Below are positions 18,631 to 26,432 of a stretch of 64,000 bases of DNA, in pieces (within the stretch, counting starts at the first letter, position 1; each line of letters begins with the position of its first letter). Below the pieces are notes generated by a model. The model had not been told where the DNA came from. It worked only from the letters and a program-made list of their open reading frames with translations, and ran no database searches. The translations under genes were made by a program, and so were the position numbers. This DNA is from Viridibacillus arvi (GTDB taxonomy: Bacteria; Bacillota; Bacilli; Bacillales_A; Planococcaceae), in the NCBI RefSeq assembly GCF_001274945.1, contig NZ_LILB01000001.1, positions 781,212 through 845,211 of the forward strand. The letters run 5' to 3'.

Positions 18631-18673
18631 CACCCCAGTTGTTAGACATAAACTAACGATTGGGGTGTTTTTT
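18631..18673 (+). terminator. Terminator of phosphorylase gene 2
   Basis: CACCCCA and GTTAG pair with CTAAC and TGGGGTG, then TTTTTT. It is the counterpart of the hairpin at 12636. Confidence 0.9.
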
Positions 18674-18715
18674 ATAGGAAAATAACAATTACTATGTTGT
18701 AAAAAAATAAATAGA

Positions 18716-19204
18716 TTAATGTAGGTTTGTAATATCATTCGAGTTACGATTAAAAATCTGAAAGTAAGATATCGTGGCAGCTGCTATGCACAGAACACTA
18801 CTCACTAAACAAATACAGTAAAGAATTTCTCCACCTAATGTAGTGGAATGATAAATAATATAACTAAGTAAAGATAATCCCCCACCTAAAAAGAATAGAT
18901 AATAAGCAAACCATTTATACTTTTTCTTGAAGGAATAATACCCAATAAGAATTAGCAAATATTAACTGCTTATTACCATAAAAACTGTAAAAGTGGGTTG
19001 AAATTTAGCTGCATATATAAAGTAGTCAAGTTGTGATACATCGCTAGCACTATGTACTTCTCCATTTAGCAATTGAGAAAATGGTGTTGAATACCCCCAT
19101 TCCCATGGGTTATCAAGGTTTGTACTACCTTCATACCACGCAAAAAAAGTAGAAAAGATGAATAATAAAAAAACTGTAACAAACTGAATGAAAAACCTTA
19201 GCAA
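18716..19204 (-). pseudogene. DUF4306-like membrane protein interrupted by one nonsense codon
   Basis: Two open stretches in the same frame, 18965-19204 and 18716-18961, are separated only by TAA at 18962-18964. The first reads MLRFFIQFVTVFLLFIFSTFF, AWYEGS and AAKFQPTFTVFMVISS. The second reads YLLILIGYYSFKKKYKWF and ends RNSNDITNLH. Joined, they make a ~162-residue membrane protein with about four helices that matches DUF4306 proteins of Bacillus as I remember them. A TTA to TAA change would explain the break. A GAGGGTGATC site precedes a TTG start. No frame shift is present. Confidence 0.65.
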
Positions 19205-19518
19205 ACCGAGATCACCCTCAAATCCGTATTTATTTGAAATTCCACCTTAAAATTATAACGACCATTGTAAATATAAGTTCCAAATTTTATTTTATTTTCC
19301 ATTCGCAATTCACAAAAAATAACTCCTGCTTATTGATTAAATCTTTCTCTTTAAATCAAAAAATAAACCAAATTAACAATGGAACATTAATTCACAATCT
19401 CTTTAAGAATTATTAATATAAATTCCATAAAGAAAAAATCACCGCTCCCTATTAAAACAATAAAGGTAGGGGATTTTATCTAACTTCTTTAAATATGAAT
19501 TACTAAGCTTTAATCGCT
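19205..19518. other. Intergenic region with one hairpin
   Basis: AT-rich spacer with no supported gene. At 19434-19478 the minus strand forms a hairpin (GATTTTATC side, CCCTA/TAGGG core) ending in GATTTTTT. It is probably the terminator of the lyase gene that ends at 19519. Confidence 0.5.
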
Positions 19519-20940
19519 TTAAAAATGATTACCCTTTGAATTTAGTAAATCTTGCATTTTCATAAAATCTGTTAAGTTTTCGGGATTTAAAAACTTCGAT
19601 GCATCTTCTTCATTTAGTAGCCCCATATCAATAGCTACTTCTTTTATAGTTAAACTCTTTTCAAAAGCTTTTACTACTACTTCATTTGCTACTTTATAAC
19701 CGAATAGAGAAGAAATAATGACAGATAAAGATAATGATTTTTCTGCATTATTCATGCAAATTGTTTTATTTGCTTTTATTCCATCTAGACATTTTTCTGT
19801 AAATAAAGTGATCGCATTCGTTAACAGTGAAAAAGATTCAAAAAGATTTTTTAAAATAATTGGTTCCCATATGTTTAAATCTAATTCTCCCCTGTCTACG
19901 GCAAAGGTAATTGCTTGGTCATTACCATATACATCAAAACAAACTTGCATCACCATTTCAGGCATACATGGATTGATCTTTCCTGGCATAATTGACGAGC
20001 CAGGTTGTACTGCTGGTAAAATAATTTCTGCAAATCCTGCCCTTGGACCCGATGAAAGTAATCTTAAATCATTGGATAATTTCGATAACCCACTAGATAA
20101 ACCTTTTAAATAAGCCGAAAATTTTATGTAAATATCTGCATTTTGAAGTCCATCAAAAAAGTTCTCTTCTTTGTAAATGGATAGACTAGAAACGACTGGT
20201 AAATACTCGTACATCTTATCTATATATCCTGCAGCTGCACCAATACCAGTACCCACTGCTGTTGCTCCTATTACTATAGAGAGACATTCCTTTTGAAGTT
20301 TTTTAATATCTTCAATTTGTCTTCTGATAAAAGAATGGTAGCCGCTAAATTGTTGACCTAGAGTAATTGGTACTGCATCTTGAAGACATGTTCTTGCTAT
20401 TTTTACAACATTCGAAAATTCATCTGTTTTATTTGCCAATGTACGTTCAATATTGTTCAAACTAATTAGTAAGTCTTCTATATAGAAATAACAAGCCATT
20501 TTCATTGCACTTGGAAGCACATCATTTGTTGATTGCGACATGTTAACGTGTTCATTTGGATGTATACAATCGTATCCTTTATGACCAGTAAGTAATTCAT
20601 TTGCTCGATTGGCAATTACTTCGTTTATATTCATATTAATAGAAACTCCACCACCAGCTTGATATATGTCAACTGGGAATTGATCTTTCATCTGCCCATT
20701 TAATACATCGTCAGTTGCTTGGCAAATGGCATCCTTCTTCTTTTCATCAAGAGCTCCTACACTATAATTAGACATCGCTGCGGCTTTTTTAATATACGCC
20801 ATAGCCTTAATTAAATGAGGATATAATTCTATCGTACGTCCAGAAATCGAGAAGTTTTGGCAAGCTCGAACTGTTTGTATACCATAATAGACATCTTGAT
20901 CAATTGCCATTTTACCAATTAAATCTTCCTCAATACGCAT
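19519..20940 (-). CDS. Aspartate ammonia-lyase-like enzyme (aspartase/fumarase superfamily), copy A
   Basis: A 473-residue lyase. Enzymes of this group remove ammonia from L-aspartate to give fumarate, or act on related N-substituted aspartates, as cytoplasmic tetramers. Motifs: EEDLIGKMAI and YYGIQT at the start, NMNINEVIANRAN near residue 105, HVNMSQSTND near 145, and the signature GSSIMPGKINP near 325 with the catalytic Ser. Length equals AspA. AAAGGAGT precedes the ATG. A terminator at 20974 separates it from the upstream dehydrogenases, so it probably has its own promoter. Confidence 0.82.
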   Translation of the reverse strand: MRIEEDLIGKMAIDQDVYYGIQTVRACQNFSISGRTIELYPHLIKAMAYIKKAAAMSNYSVGALDEKKKDAICQATDDVLNGQMKDQFPVDIYQAGGGVSINMNINEVIANRANELLTGHKGYDCIHPNEHVNMSQSTNDVLPSAMKMACYFYIEDLLISLNNIERTLANKTDEFSNVVKIARTCLQDAVPITLGQQFSGYHSFIRRQIEDIKKLQKECLSIVIGATAVGTGIGAAAGYIDKMYEYLPVVSSLSIYKEENFFDGLQNADIYIKFSAYLKGLSSGLSKLSNDLRLLSSGPRAGFAEIILPAVQPGSSIMPGKINPCMPEMVMQVCFDVYGNDQAITFAVDRGELDLNIWEPIILKNLFESFSLLTNAITLFTEKCLDGIKANKTICMNNAEKSLSLSVIISSLFGYKVANEVVVKAFEKSLTIKEVAIDMGLLNEEDASKFLNPENLTDFMKMQDLLNSKGNHF

Positions 20941-20973
20941 CTTGAATCACTCCTTTTAGTCAATGTTAATATA

Positions 20974-21024
20974 AAAAGAAGGGTATCTAAATTGAATAAA
21001 AACTACAATTTAAACACCCTTTAC
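20974..21024 (-). terminator. Terminator of the lyase-dehydrogenase operon
   Basis: On the minus strand AAGGGTGTTTAAATTG pairs with CAATTTAGATACCCTT (two mismatches), followed by CTTTTT. It lies just past the alcohol dehydrogenase stop. Confidence 0.75.
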
Positions 21025-21047
21025 TATTAAGTCAATCAATTTGAAAT

Positions 21048-22163
21048 TTAGTCGTTAAACTCAATAACTGCTCTACCAACATTGACACAACTGCAATCAT
21101 GGAAAGAGTCAAAAGCTTGATTGATGTTATCTAATTCGATACGATCTAGCACTAATTCATCTAATTTGAATTTACCATCTAAATACATTTGTGCAATCAT
21201 AGGGAAATCACGGAATGGTTGTGTATCTCCATAAAAACTTCCTTTTAATACTTTCCCTACTCTATGAAATCCACCAGCTGGTAGATTCAAAGTTTTTTCA
21301 GGATTAAATGCGCCAACTACAACGACCGTACCGCCTTTTCTTGTACCTTTCCAAGCACTTTCAGTAGCTATAGTATGACCTGAACAATCAATTGCGAAAT
21401 GAACACCCAAACCATTTGTCAGTTCTTTTAAAGCCTCTTCTACATTGACTTCAGCTGAATTAATTGTATGTGTTGCGCCAAATTGTTTGGCAATTTCCAG
21501 ATTAGCTGGTTTAACATCACAAGCAATAATTTTAGACGCTCCTGCTATATACGCTCCTTGAATTGCATTTACACCTACTCCACCAATTCCAAAAATGGCC
21601 ACTGTAGAACCTGCTGTTACACCAGCTGCGTTAACTGCTGCACCATAACCAGTTGCTACTCCACATCCAATTAAAGACGCTTGTGCTAAAGGCATTTCAT
21701 CAGGTAGTTTTATACATGACATTTCAGGAACAACTGCATATTCTGCAAAAGTAGATAATAAAGAGTTATGGTATACTTGTTTTCCATCTTGGCTTAGTCT
21801 TGAAGTACCATCCAGTAATGTTCCATCAAACATTGGACCAAATGCCGACTCACATAAATGTACTGCACCAGTTACGCAAAACTCACAAGTCCCGCAATAA
21901 GGAACCCAACTAAGTGCTACTTTATCACCTACTTTAACACTTGTTACACTCGAACCAACTGCTTCAACGATTCCTGAACCTTCATGGCCAAGAATAGTTG
22001 GTGTTGGTGTTGTATCATCATTTAAAGCATTTAAATCACTATGGCAAACGCCTGTAGCTTTGATTTTCACAAGAACTTCATTCGATTTTGGTTCACTAAG
22101 CTCTACTTGTTCAATTGATAATGGTTTGCCGACTTCAGTCATGATAGCTGCTTTAATTTTCAT
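21048..22163 (-). CDS. Zinc-dependent alcohol dehydrogenase
   Basis: A 371-residue medium-chain dehydrogenase that interconverts an alcohol and an aldehyde with NAD. Catalytic zinc ligands appear in GVCHSD near residue 38 and GHEGSG near 60. The structural-zinc cysteines are in CGTCEFCVTGAVHLC near 95-109. The nucleotide fold is GIGGVGVNAIQGA near 180. It resembles class III/NDMA-type members. GAGGGAATAAT precedes the ATG. It is the third gene of an operon after the aldehyde dehydrogenase and lyase B, with 28 bases to the former. The aldehyde formed would go to the dehydrogenase encoded just upstream. Confidence 0.88.
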   Translation of the reverse strand: MKIKAAIMTEVGKPLSIEQVELSEPKSNEVLVKIKATGVCHSDLNALNDDTTPTPTILGHEGSGIVEAVGSSVTSVKVGDKVALSWVPYCGTCEFCVTGAVHLCESAFGPMFDGTLLDGTSRLSQDGKQVYHNSLLSTFAEYAVVPEMSCIKLPDEMPLAQASLIGCGVATGYGAAVNAAGVTAGSTVAIFGIGGVGVNAIQGAYIAGASKIIACDVKPANLEIAKQFGATHTINSAEVNVEEALKELTNGLGVHFAIDCSGHTIATESAWKGTRKGGTVVVVGAFNPEKTLNLPAGGFHRVGKVLKGSFYGDTQPFRDFPMIAQMYLDGKFKLDELVLDRIELDNINQAFDSFHDCSCVNVGRAVIEFND

Positions 22164-22191
22164 TGTATTATTCCCTCTTCTTGTTTAATTT

Positions 22192-23715
22192 TTAATATGC
22201 GAACCAAATTGCTCTTGTTTTTGTAAATGCTTGTAATGAATGGATAGCATACTCTTTACCCCATCCACTTTGCTTCACTCCACCAAATGGACTAGCAAAA
22301 TCATAACAACCATATCTATTTACAAATACCATACCTGCATCAAGTTGATTTGCTACACGATGAGCACGTGAAGTATCTCCTGTCCACAAACCTGCTCCAA
22401 GACCATAAATTGTATCATTGGCTTTTTCGATTACTTCCTCTTCAGTTTCGAACGGAATGATACATAAAACAGGACCAAAAATTTCTTCCTGCGCAATTTT
22501 CATCTTGTTATCAACATCAGCGAAAATAGTCGGTTGAACAAAATACCCTTTTGCATTTGTTCCTGTCAAATCTCGTTCTCCACCGGCAACGATTCTTGCA
22601 CCTTGCTCTTTACCACTCTCAATGTAATTTATAATGGACTCCATATGCTCTTTAGATACCTGTGCACCTTGATCACTTGCTGGATCGAATGGATCACCAC
22701 ATTTGTAGTTTTTAGCGTATTTAGCAATTTTCTCTACAACTTCATTATAAATTTCACGTTGTGCGAATAAGCGAGTTGGTGCAGAACACTTTTCGCCCTT
22801 ATGCGTAAATAATCCGTAGAAAGAACGTTCAATTGCAGCGTCTAAATCAGCCGTATCACTAAAGATAATGTTCGGTGATTTACCTCCAAGTTCTAATGTT
22901 ACTGGTTTTAAATTGCTATCTGCTGAGTCACGTATTAATTGCTTTCCGACATTGGTACTACCAGTAAATGATAGTTTATCAATATCCATATGCTTACTTA
23001 TATACGAGCCTACTTCTCTACCTTTACCAAGAATTAAGTTAATAACACCTTTTGGTAAAACTCCTGCTTCGTCAATAATTTCAAACAATCGAATAACAGA
23101 AAACGATGTTTTATCAGCAGGTTTTAAAATCACTGTGTTTCCCATCGACAAAGCAGGTGATAGTTTTAACACAGCCATTTGAATTGGGAAGTTAAATGGT
23201 ACAATTTGTCCACATACTCCAATTGGATCTCTCGTTGTGACACTTAGGAAATTCCCTTCTACTGGATTATTCTCTCCATAATACTTGTCAGTCCATCCAG
23301 CATAATATTCAAATAAATCAGCTGCTTCTTGTACGTCATCGTTATACGCTTCTGAATACAATTTCCCGTTATCAAGTGCTTCTAATGTCGCAAGTTCAGC
23401 TTGATGCTCACGAATAAGTACACTAATTTTATGTAATGCTTTTCCTCTGTCTTTACGACTCATTTCTTTCCATGAACCTTTTTCTAGAGATGCTCTTGCA
23501 GCTTCAATTGCTTTATCAACGTCTTGCTTTTCTGCACATTGAAAATCGCCTAATCTTTCTCCATTTGCCGGATTAATTGATTCAACTACGTTGTTACCTG
23601 AGCTTTCTACCCATTCGCCGTTAATATAAAGCTTTTTAGTAGTTTTAAGCCATTCATGAGCCCACTCTAATTTTGGTTGTTCGATTCCTTCAAAATGTTT
23701 AATTTCTAGTGTCAT
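22192..23715 (-). CDS. NAD-dependent aldehyde dehydrogenase
   Basis: A 507-residue aldehyde dehydrogenase. The general-base Glu is in LELGGKSP near residue 276 and the nucleophile Cys in GEKCSAP near 308. The cofactor-binding FTGSTNVGK is near 250 and PFNFP near 170. It is similar to betaine-aldehyde and general aliphatic dehydrogenases; substrate not determined. TGGAGGT lies ahead of the ATG. It is the middle gene of the operon: lyase B (14 bases upstream), this gene, alcohol dehydrogenase. Confidence 0.9.
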   Translation of the reverse strand: MTLEIKHFEGIEQPKLEWAHEWLKTTKKLYINGEWVESSGNNVVESINPANGERLGDFQCAEKQDVDKAIEAARASLEKGSWKEMSRKDRGKALHKISVLIREHQAELATLEALDNGKLYSEAYNDDVQEAADLFEYYAGWTDKYYGENNPVEGNFLSVTTRDPIGVCGQIVPFNFPIQMAVLKLSPALSMGNTVILKPADKTSFSVIRLFEIIDEAGVLPKGVINLILGKGREVGSYISKHMDIDKLSFTGSTNVGKQLIRDSADSNLKPVTLELGGKSPNIIFSDTADLDAAIERSFYGLFTHKGEKCSAPTRLFAQREIYNEVVEKIAKYAKNYKCGDPFDPASDQGAQVSKEHMESIINYIESGKEQGARIVAGGERDLTGTNAKGYFVQPTIFADVDNKMKIAQEEIFGPVLCIIPFETEEEVIEKANDTIYGLGAGLWTGDTSRAHRVANQLDAGMVFVNRYGCYDFASPFGGVKQSGWGKEYAIHSLQAFTKTRAIWFAY

Positions 23716-23729
23716 GATTCATACCTCCA

Positions 23730-25040
23730 TCATTTCAATAAATTTTTTATATATTCGCGATCATGTTCTTTCATTAGTTTTGAAACGGCTGAATACCCTA
23801 ATTGCTCTTTCAATTCTGTTATAACTGGAATAAATGTATTTGAAAGTTCTATACATCTTTCATTATTAGATGCTATATCTTTTAGACATCGCTCTGTAAA
23901 AGAATTTGTAGAGTTCTTTAGCATATTAATACCATTCAGTATATTAGCGCCGGCCATTCCTTCAAAAATATTTAAGTCAAGTTCCCCATGTTCTAATGCC
24001 GCTTGAACAACTCGATCACATCCAAGCACTTGAAAACAACTTTGAATCATCGTTTCAGGGATAACTGGATTCACTTTTCCGGGGAAAAAGGATGAACCAG
24101 CCTGAACAGATGGCAAACTGATTTCTGAAAATCCTGCTTCTGGCCCAGAAGAAAGTAATCTTAAATCCTTAGCAACTTTGATGAGAGTCGTTGCCAATAA
24201 ACTTAATTGCTTGGACGTTTGAGCCAAATCATCTATATTTTGTGCTGCATCGTATAAATTGTTTCGTTTTGTTACTTTCATATTCGTTACATCTTGCAAT
24301 TTCTCTATGACTACTTCTTTATATCTCTCAGAAGCTCCAACACCATTTCCAATAACTGTCGCTCCAAGATTCACTGTGAGTAATGAGTTAACTGAGTCTT
24401 TTAAAGAGTGGTGTCGTCTTTTGACAACCGATGCATAACCACTAAAAACTTCTCCTAGCTGTATTCGCATCGCATCCTGTAAACAAGTCCTAGAAATCGT
24501 TGTGACATTCATAAATTGATGTGATTTTCTTTCTAAGACGTAGTACATTTCGGTTAATTCATGATCCAATTGTTCAAAACATCGTACAATTGCCAGTCTA
24601 ATTGATGTATGACATACATCCGAAGTAGATTGGGAAGCGTTTACATGATCGATTGGATGAACTGGCTTATATTCGCCTATAGTACCACCCAAGTATTCAT
24701 TGGCTAAATTAGTTAACACTTCATTCACATTCATATTTGTACCAATACCGCCACCTCCATGTAGAATATCTACAATAAAGTGATCGTGATAATTCCCTTG
24801 AATCAATTGATTACAAGCATCCACTATTGCATTACTCATAGATGGCGATAAATCACCAGACTCTAAATTTGCTAATGCAGCTGCTTTTTTCACCATTGCT
24901 AACGACTCAATATATTCAGGGTAATTTTTTAATAATTGACCTGAGAAAGAAAGATTTTGAACGGTTCTCATAGTTTGAATACCGTATAAAGCATTTTTTG
25001 GAATATCAACTTTGCCGAAGTAATCTCTCTCTGTCCGCAT
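23730..25040 (-). CDS. Aspartase/fumarase superfamily lyase, copy B
   Basis: About 436 residues from the conserved MRTERDYFGKV start. It is a diverged paralogue of the lyase at 19519. Motifs: ALYGIQT, NMNVNEVLTNLANEY, HVNASQSTSD, and the signature GSSFFPGKVNPVIPE, where the usual Ile-Met is Phe-Phe. The start is unclear. An AGGAGGG site at 25071-25077 is followed at good spacing only by ATC (25062-25064), and the frame is open up to a TTG at 25103. The signature change suggests a substrate other than plain aspartate, perhaps an N-substituted aspartate; this is inference. It is the first gene of the operon with both dehydrogenases, under two IclR-type operators. Confidence 0.75.
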   Translation of the reverse strand: MRTERDYFGKVDIPKNALYGIQTMRTVQNLSFSGQLLKNYPEYIESLAMVKKAAALANLESGDLSPSMSNAIVDACNQLIQGNYHDHFIVDILHGGGGIGTNMNVNEVLTNLANEYLGGTIGEYKPVHPIDHVNASQSTSDVCHTSIRLAIVRCFEQLDHELTEMYYVLERKSHQFMNVTTISRTCLQDAMRIQLGEVFSGYASVVKRRHHSLKDSVNSLLTVNLGATVIGNGVGASERYKEVVIEKLQDVTNMKVTKRNNLYDAAQNIDDLAQTSKQLSLLATTLIKVAKDLRLLSSGPEAGFSEISLPSVQAGSSFFPGKVNPVIPETMIQSCFQVLGCDRVVQAALEHGELDLNIFEGMAGANILNGINMLKNSTNSFTERCLKDIASNNERCIELSNTFIPVITELKEQLGYSAVSKLMKEHDREYIKNLLK

Positions 25041-25147
25041 TTCAAGCTCATTTATCTGACTGATTGAAATCCCTCCTACATTACTACTTTTACTGCTATG
25101 CAATGAAATTCATATAGCCTCTATTCTATTTGAATCCCATTGTTTTT

Positions 25148-25182
25148 GTTCACATTACGAACAACTAGTTCACATAGAGAAC
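25148..25182. promoter_or_regulatory. Paired IclR-type operators between lyase B and the iclR gene
   Basis: GTTCACATTACGAAC (25148-25162) and GTTCACATAGAGAAC (25168-25182) are GTTC-N7-GAAC palindromes 20 bp apart centre to centre. The same pair and spacing recur ahead of the MFS gene at 26289-26323. Two helical turns between sites fit a tetrameric IclR regulator. Confidence 0.7.
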
Positions 25183-25295
25183 TTATTGCTATTATATGAC
25201 CAGTAATTTTAACAGTCAATGGGAATTTTTTAATTTTCTTATTTTTCGATAAAAAATTATTAACTTGCTTTTTATATTTTTATTAAGTGAAATGA

Positions 25296-25326
25296 TTGAC
25301 ATTCTTTTATTCTCTTAAGCTATAAT
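25296..25326 (+). promoter_or_regulatory. Promoter of the iclR gene, probably giving a leaderless mRNA
   Basis: TTGACA (25296-25301) and TATAAT (25321-25326) are 19 bases apart. The ATG at 25333 lies seven bases after the -10 box and has no ribosome site. Confidence 0.6.
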
Positions 25327-25332
25327 AAAAAT

Positions 25333-26118
25333 ATGGAAAATAATAATTTAAAACAAACGAGTAACAAAGAGAGTTCTTCTGTACAGGCTGTCGAACGTGC
25401 ATTATTAATATTAAAGTTTATAGGGGAGAGTCCTTCTCCTATTTCTGTAGGTGATTTAGCTAAACAAGTTGAGCTGAACCGTACAACGGTCTGGCGTTTG
25501 ATTGGTACCCTTGAAAATCAAGGCTTTGTAGAGAAGGAACCTATTTCAAAAGGTTATCAACTTGGATATTCCCTATTTCAATTAACTTCACAAAATAATC
25601 CATATGATTCTCTTGTACGTAGAGCCCGCAAAATACTAGAAGAATTAAAAGATGAAGTTGGAGAAACTGTTTTACTAAGTGTTCCTAAGCAAGATGGGAT
25701 TCTTACTATTGACCAAATAGATACCGACCATAGTGTTAGATTAGTAGACTATTCTCATACTATTTCACCATTACATTGCACATCTAACGGGAAAATTTTA
25801 TTAAGTTTGCTGCCTAAAAAGGAGTTGGATATAATATTAGAGCAAACTCTTGAACCTTTTTCTAAATACACAATTACAGATCCTGAAGAACTTCGAAAAG
25901 AACTTGAGAAGACTTATACTCAAAAAATTGGAACTTCTATCGGAGAACTTGATGAAAATGAAAATGCAATTTCTGCTCCTATCTTTGACCGGAAAAAGAA
26001 TTTAGTAGCTTTTATAACGTTAGGCGGACCAAGTTTCCGACTTACTAAGGACGATCTTTTACTCCTTAGCGACCGAATGTTAGAAGCTGCAAAACAAATT
26101 GAAGCCCAGTTAGATTGA
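25333..26118 (+). CDS. IclR family transcriptional regulator
   Basis: A 261-residue regulator. The N-terminal winged helix is at residues ~18-75 (SSVQAVERALLILKFI, SVGDLAKQVELNRTTVWRLI). The C-terminal IclR effector domain has the blocks SVRLVDY, LHCTSNGKILLS and GELDENENAISAPIFD. It should bind a small molecule from the nearby pathway and control both the divergent lyase operon and the downstream MFS gene, since both carry the same paired operator. There is no Shine-Dalgarno, and the -10 box is directly ahead of the ATG, so translation may be leaderless. Confidence 0.88.
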   Translation: MENNNLKQTSNKESSSVQAVERALLILKFIGESPSPISVGDLAKQVELNRTTVWRLIGTLENQGFVEKEPISKGYQLGYSLFQLTSQNNPYDSLVRRARKILEELKDEVGETVLLSVPKQDGILTIDQIDTDHSVRLVDYSHTISPLHCTSNGKILLSLLPKKELDIILEQTLEPFSKYTITDPEELRKELEKTYTQKIGTSIGELDENENAISAPIFDRKKNLVAFITLGGPSFRLTKDDLLLLSDRMLEAAKQIEAQLD

Positions 26119-26146
26119 GCTGCCTTATCCAAAAATAGTCATATAC

Positions 26147-26197
26147 AAAAGAACGTTGTTAGCATTTTTCGAGAAATGCCAACAACGTTCTTTTTTT
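26147..26197 (+). terminator. Terminator of the iclR gene
   Basis: AAAAGAACGTTGTT-GCATTT pairs with AAATGC-AACAACGTTCTTTT, then more T. A very stable hairpin. Confidence 0.92.
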
Positions 26198-26288
26198 ACG
26201 TAATACTCCAATCTATTGAATCAAGTATCTGTCAAACTCTTTAAAAAAGTTTGACAGATAAACAAACACCCACTTATAATTAAAGAAC

Positions 26289-26323
26289 ATTCACATAATG
26301 GACACAATGTTCATATTACGAAC
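26289..26323. promoter_or_regulatory. Paired IclR-type operators ahead of the MFS gene
   Basis: GTTCATATTACGAAC (26309-26323) differs by one base from the best site at 25148. ATTCACATAATGGAC (26289-26303) is a weaker copy. Centre spacing is 20 bp, as in the other promoter. Confidence 0.65.
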
Positions 26324-26338
26324 AACTATTGTTTTAAA

Positions 26339-26360
26339 TGAAAACGCTTTCCTCTATAAT
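26339..26360 (+). promoter_or_regulatory. cre box and -10 element of the MFS gene
   Basis: TGAAAACGCTTTCC (26339-26352) is a good CcpA cre match and abuts TATAAT (26355-26360). CcpA bound here would block RNA polymerase, so the importer is probably repressed on preferred carbon sources. Confidence 0.6.
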
Positions 26361-26432
26361 GCGCTTCATACAGCACTTTTCACTCTACTATTAACCCTCC
26401 ATGGTTAATAGTATCGATCAGGAGGAGATTCC

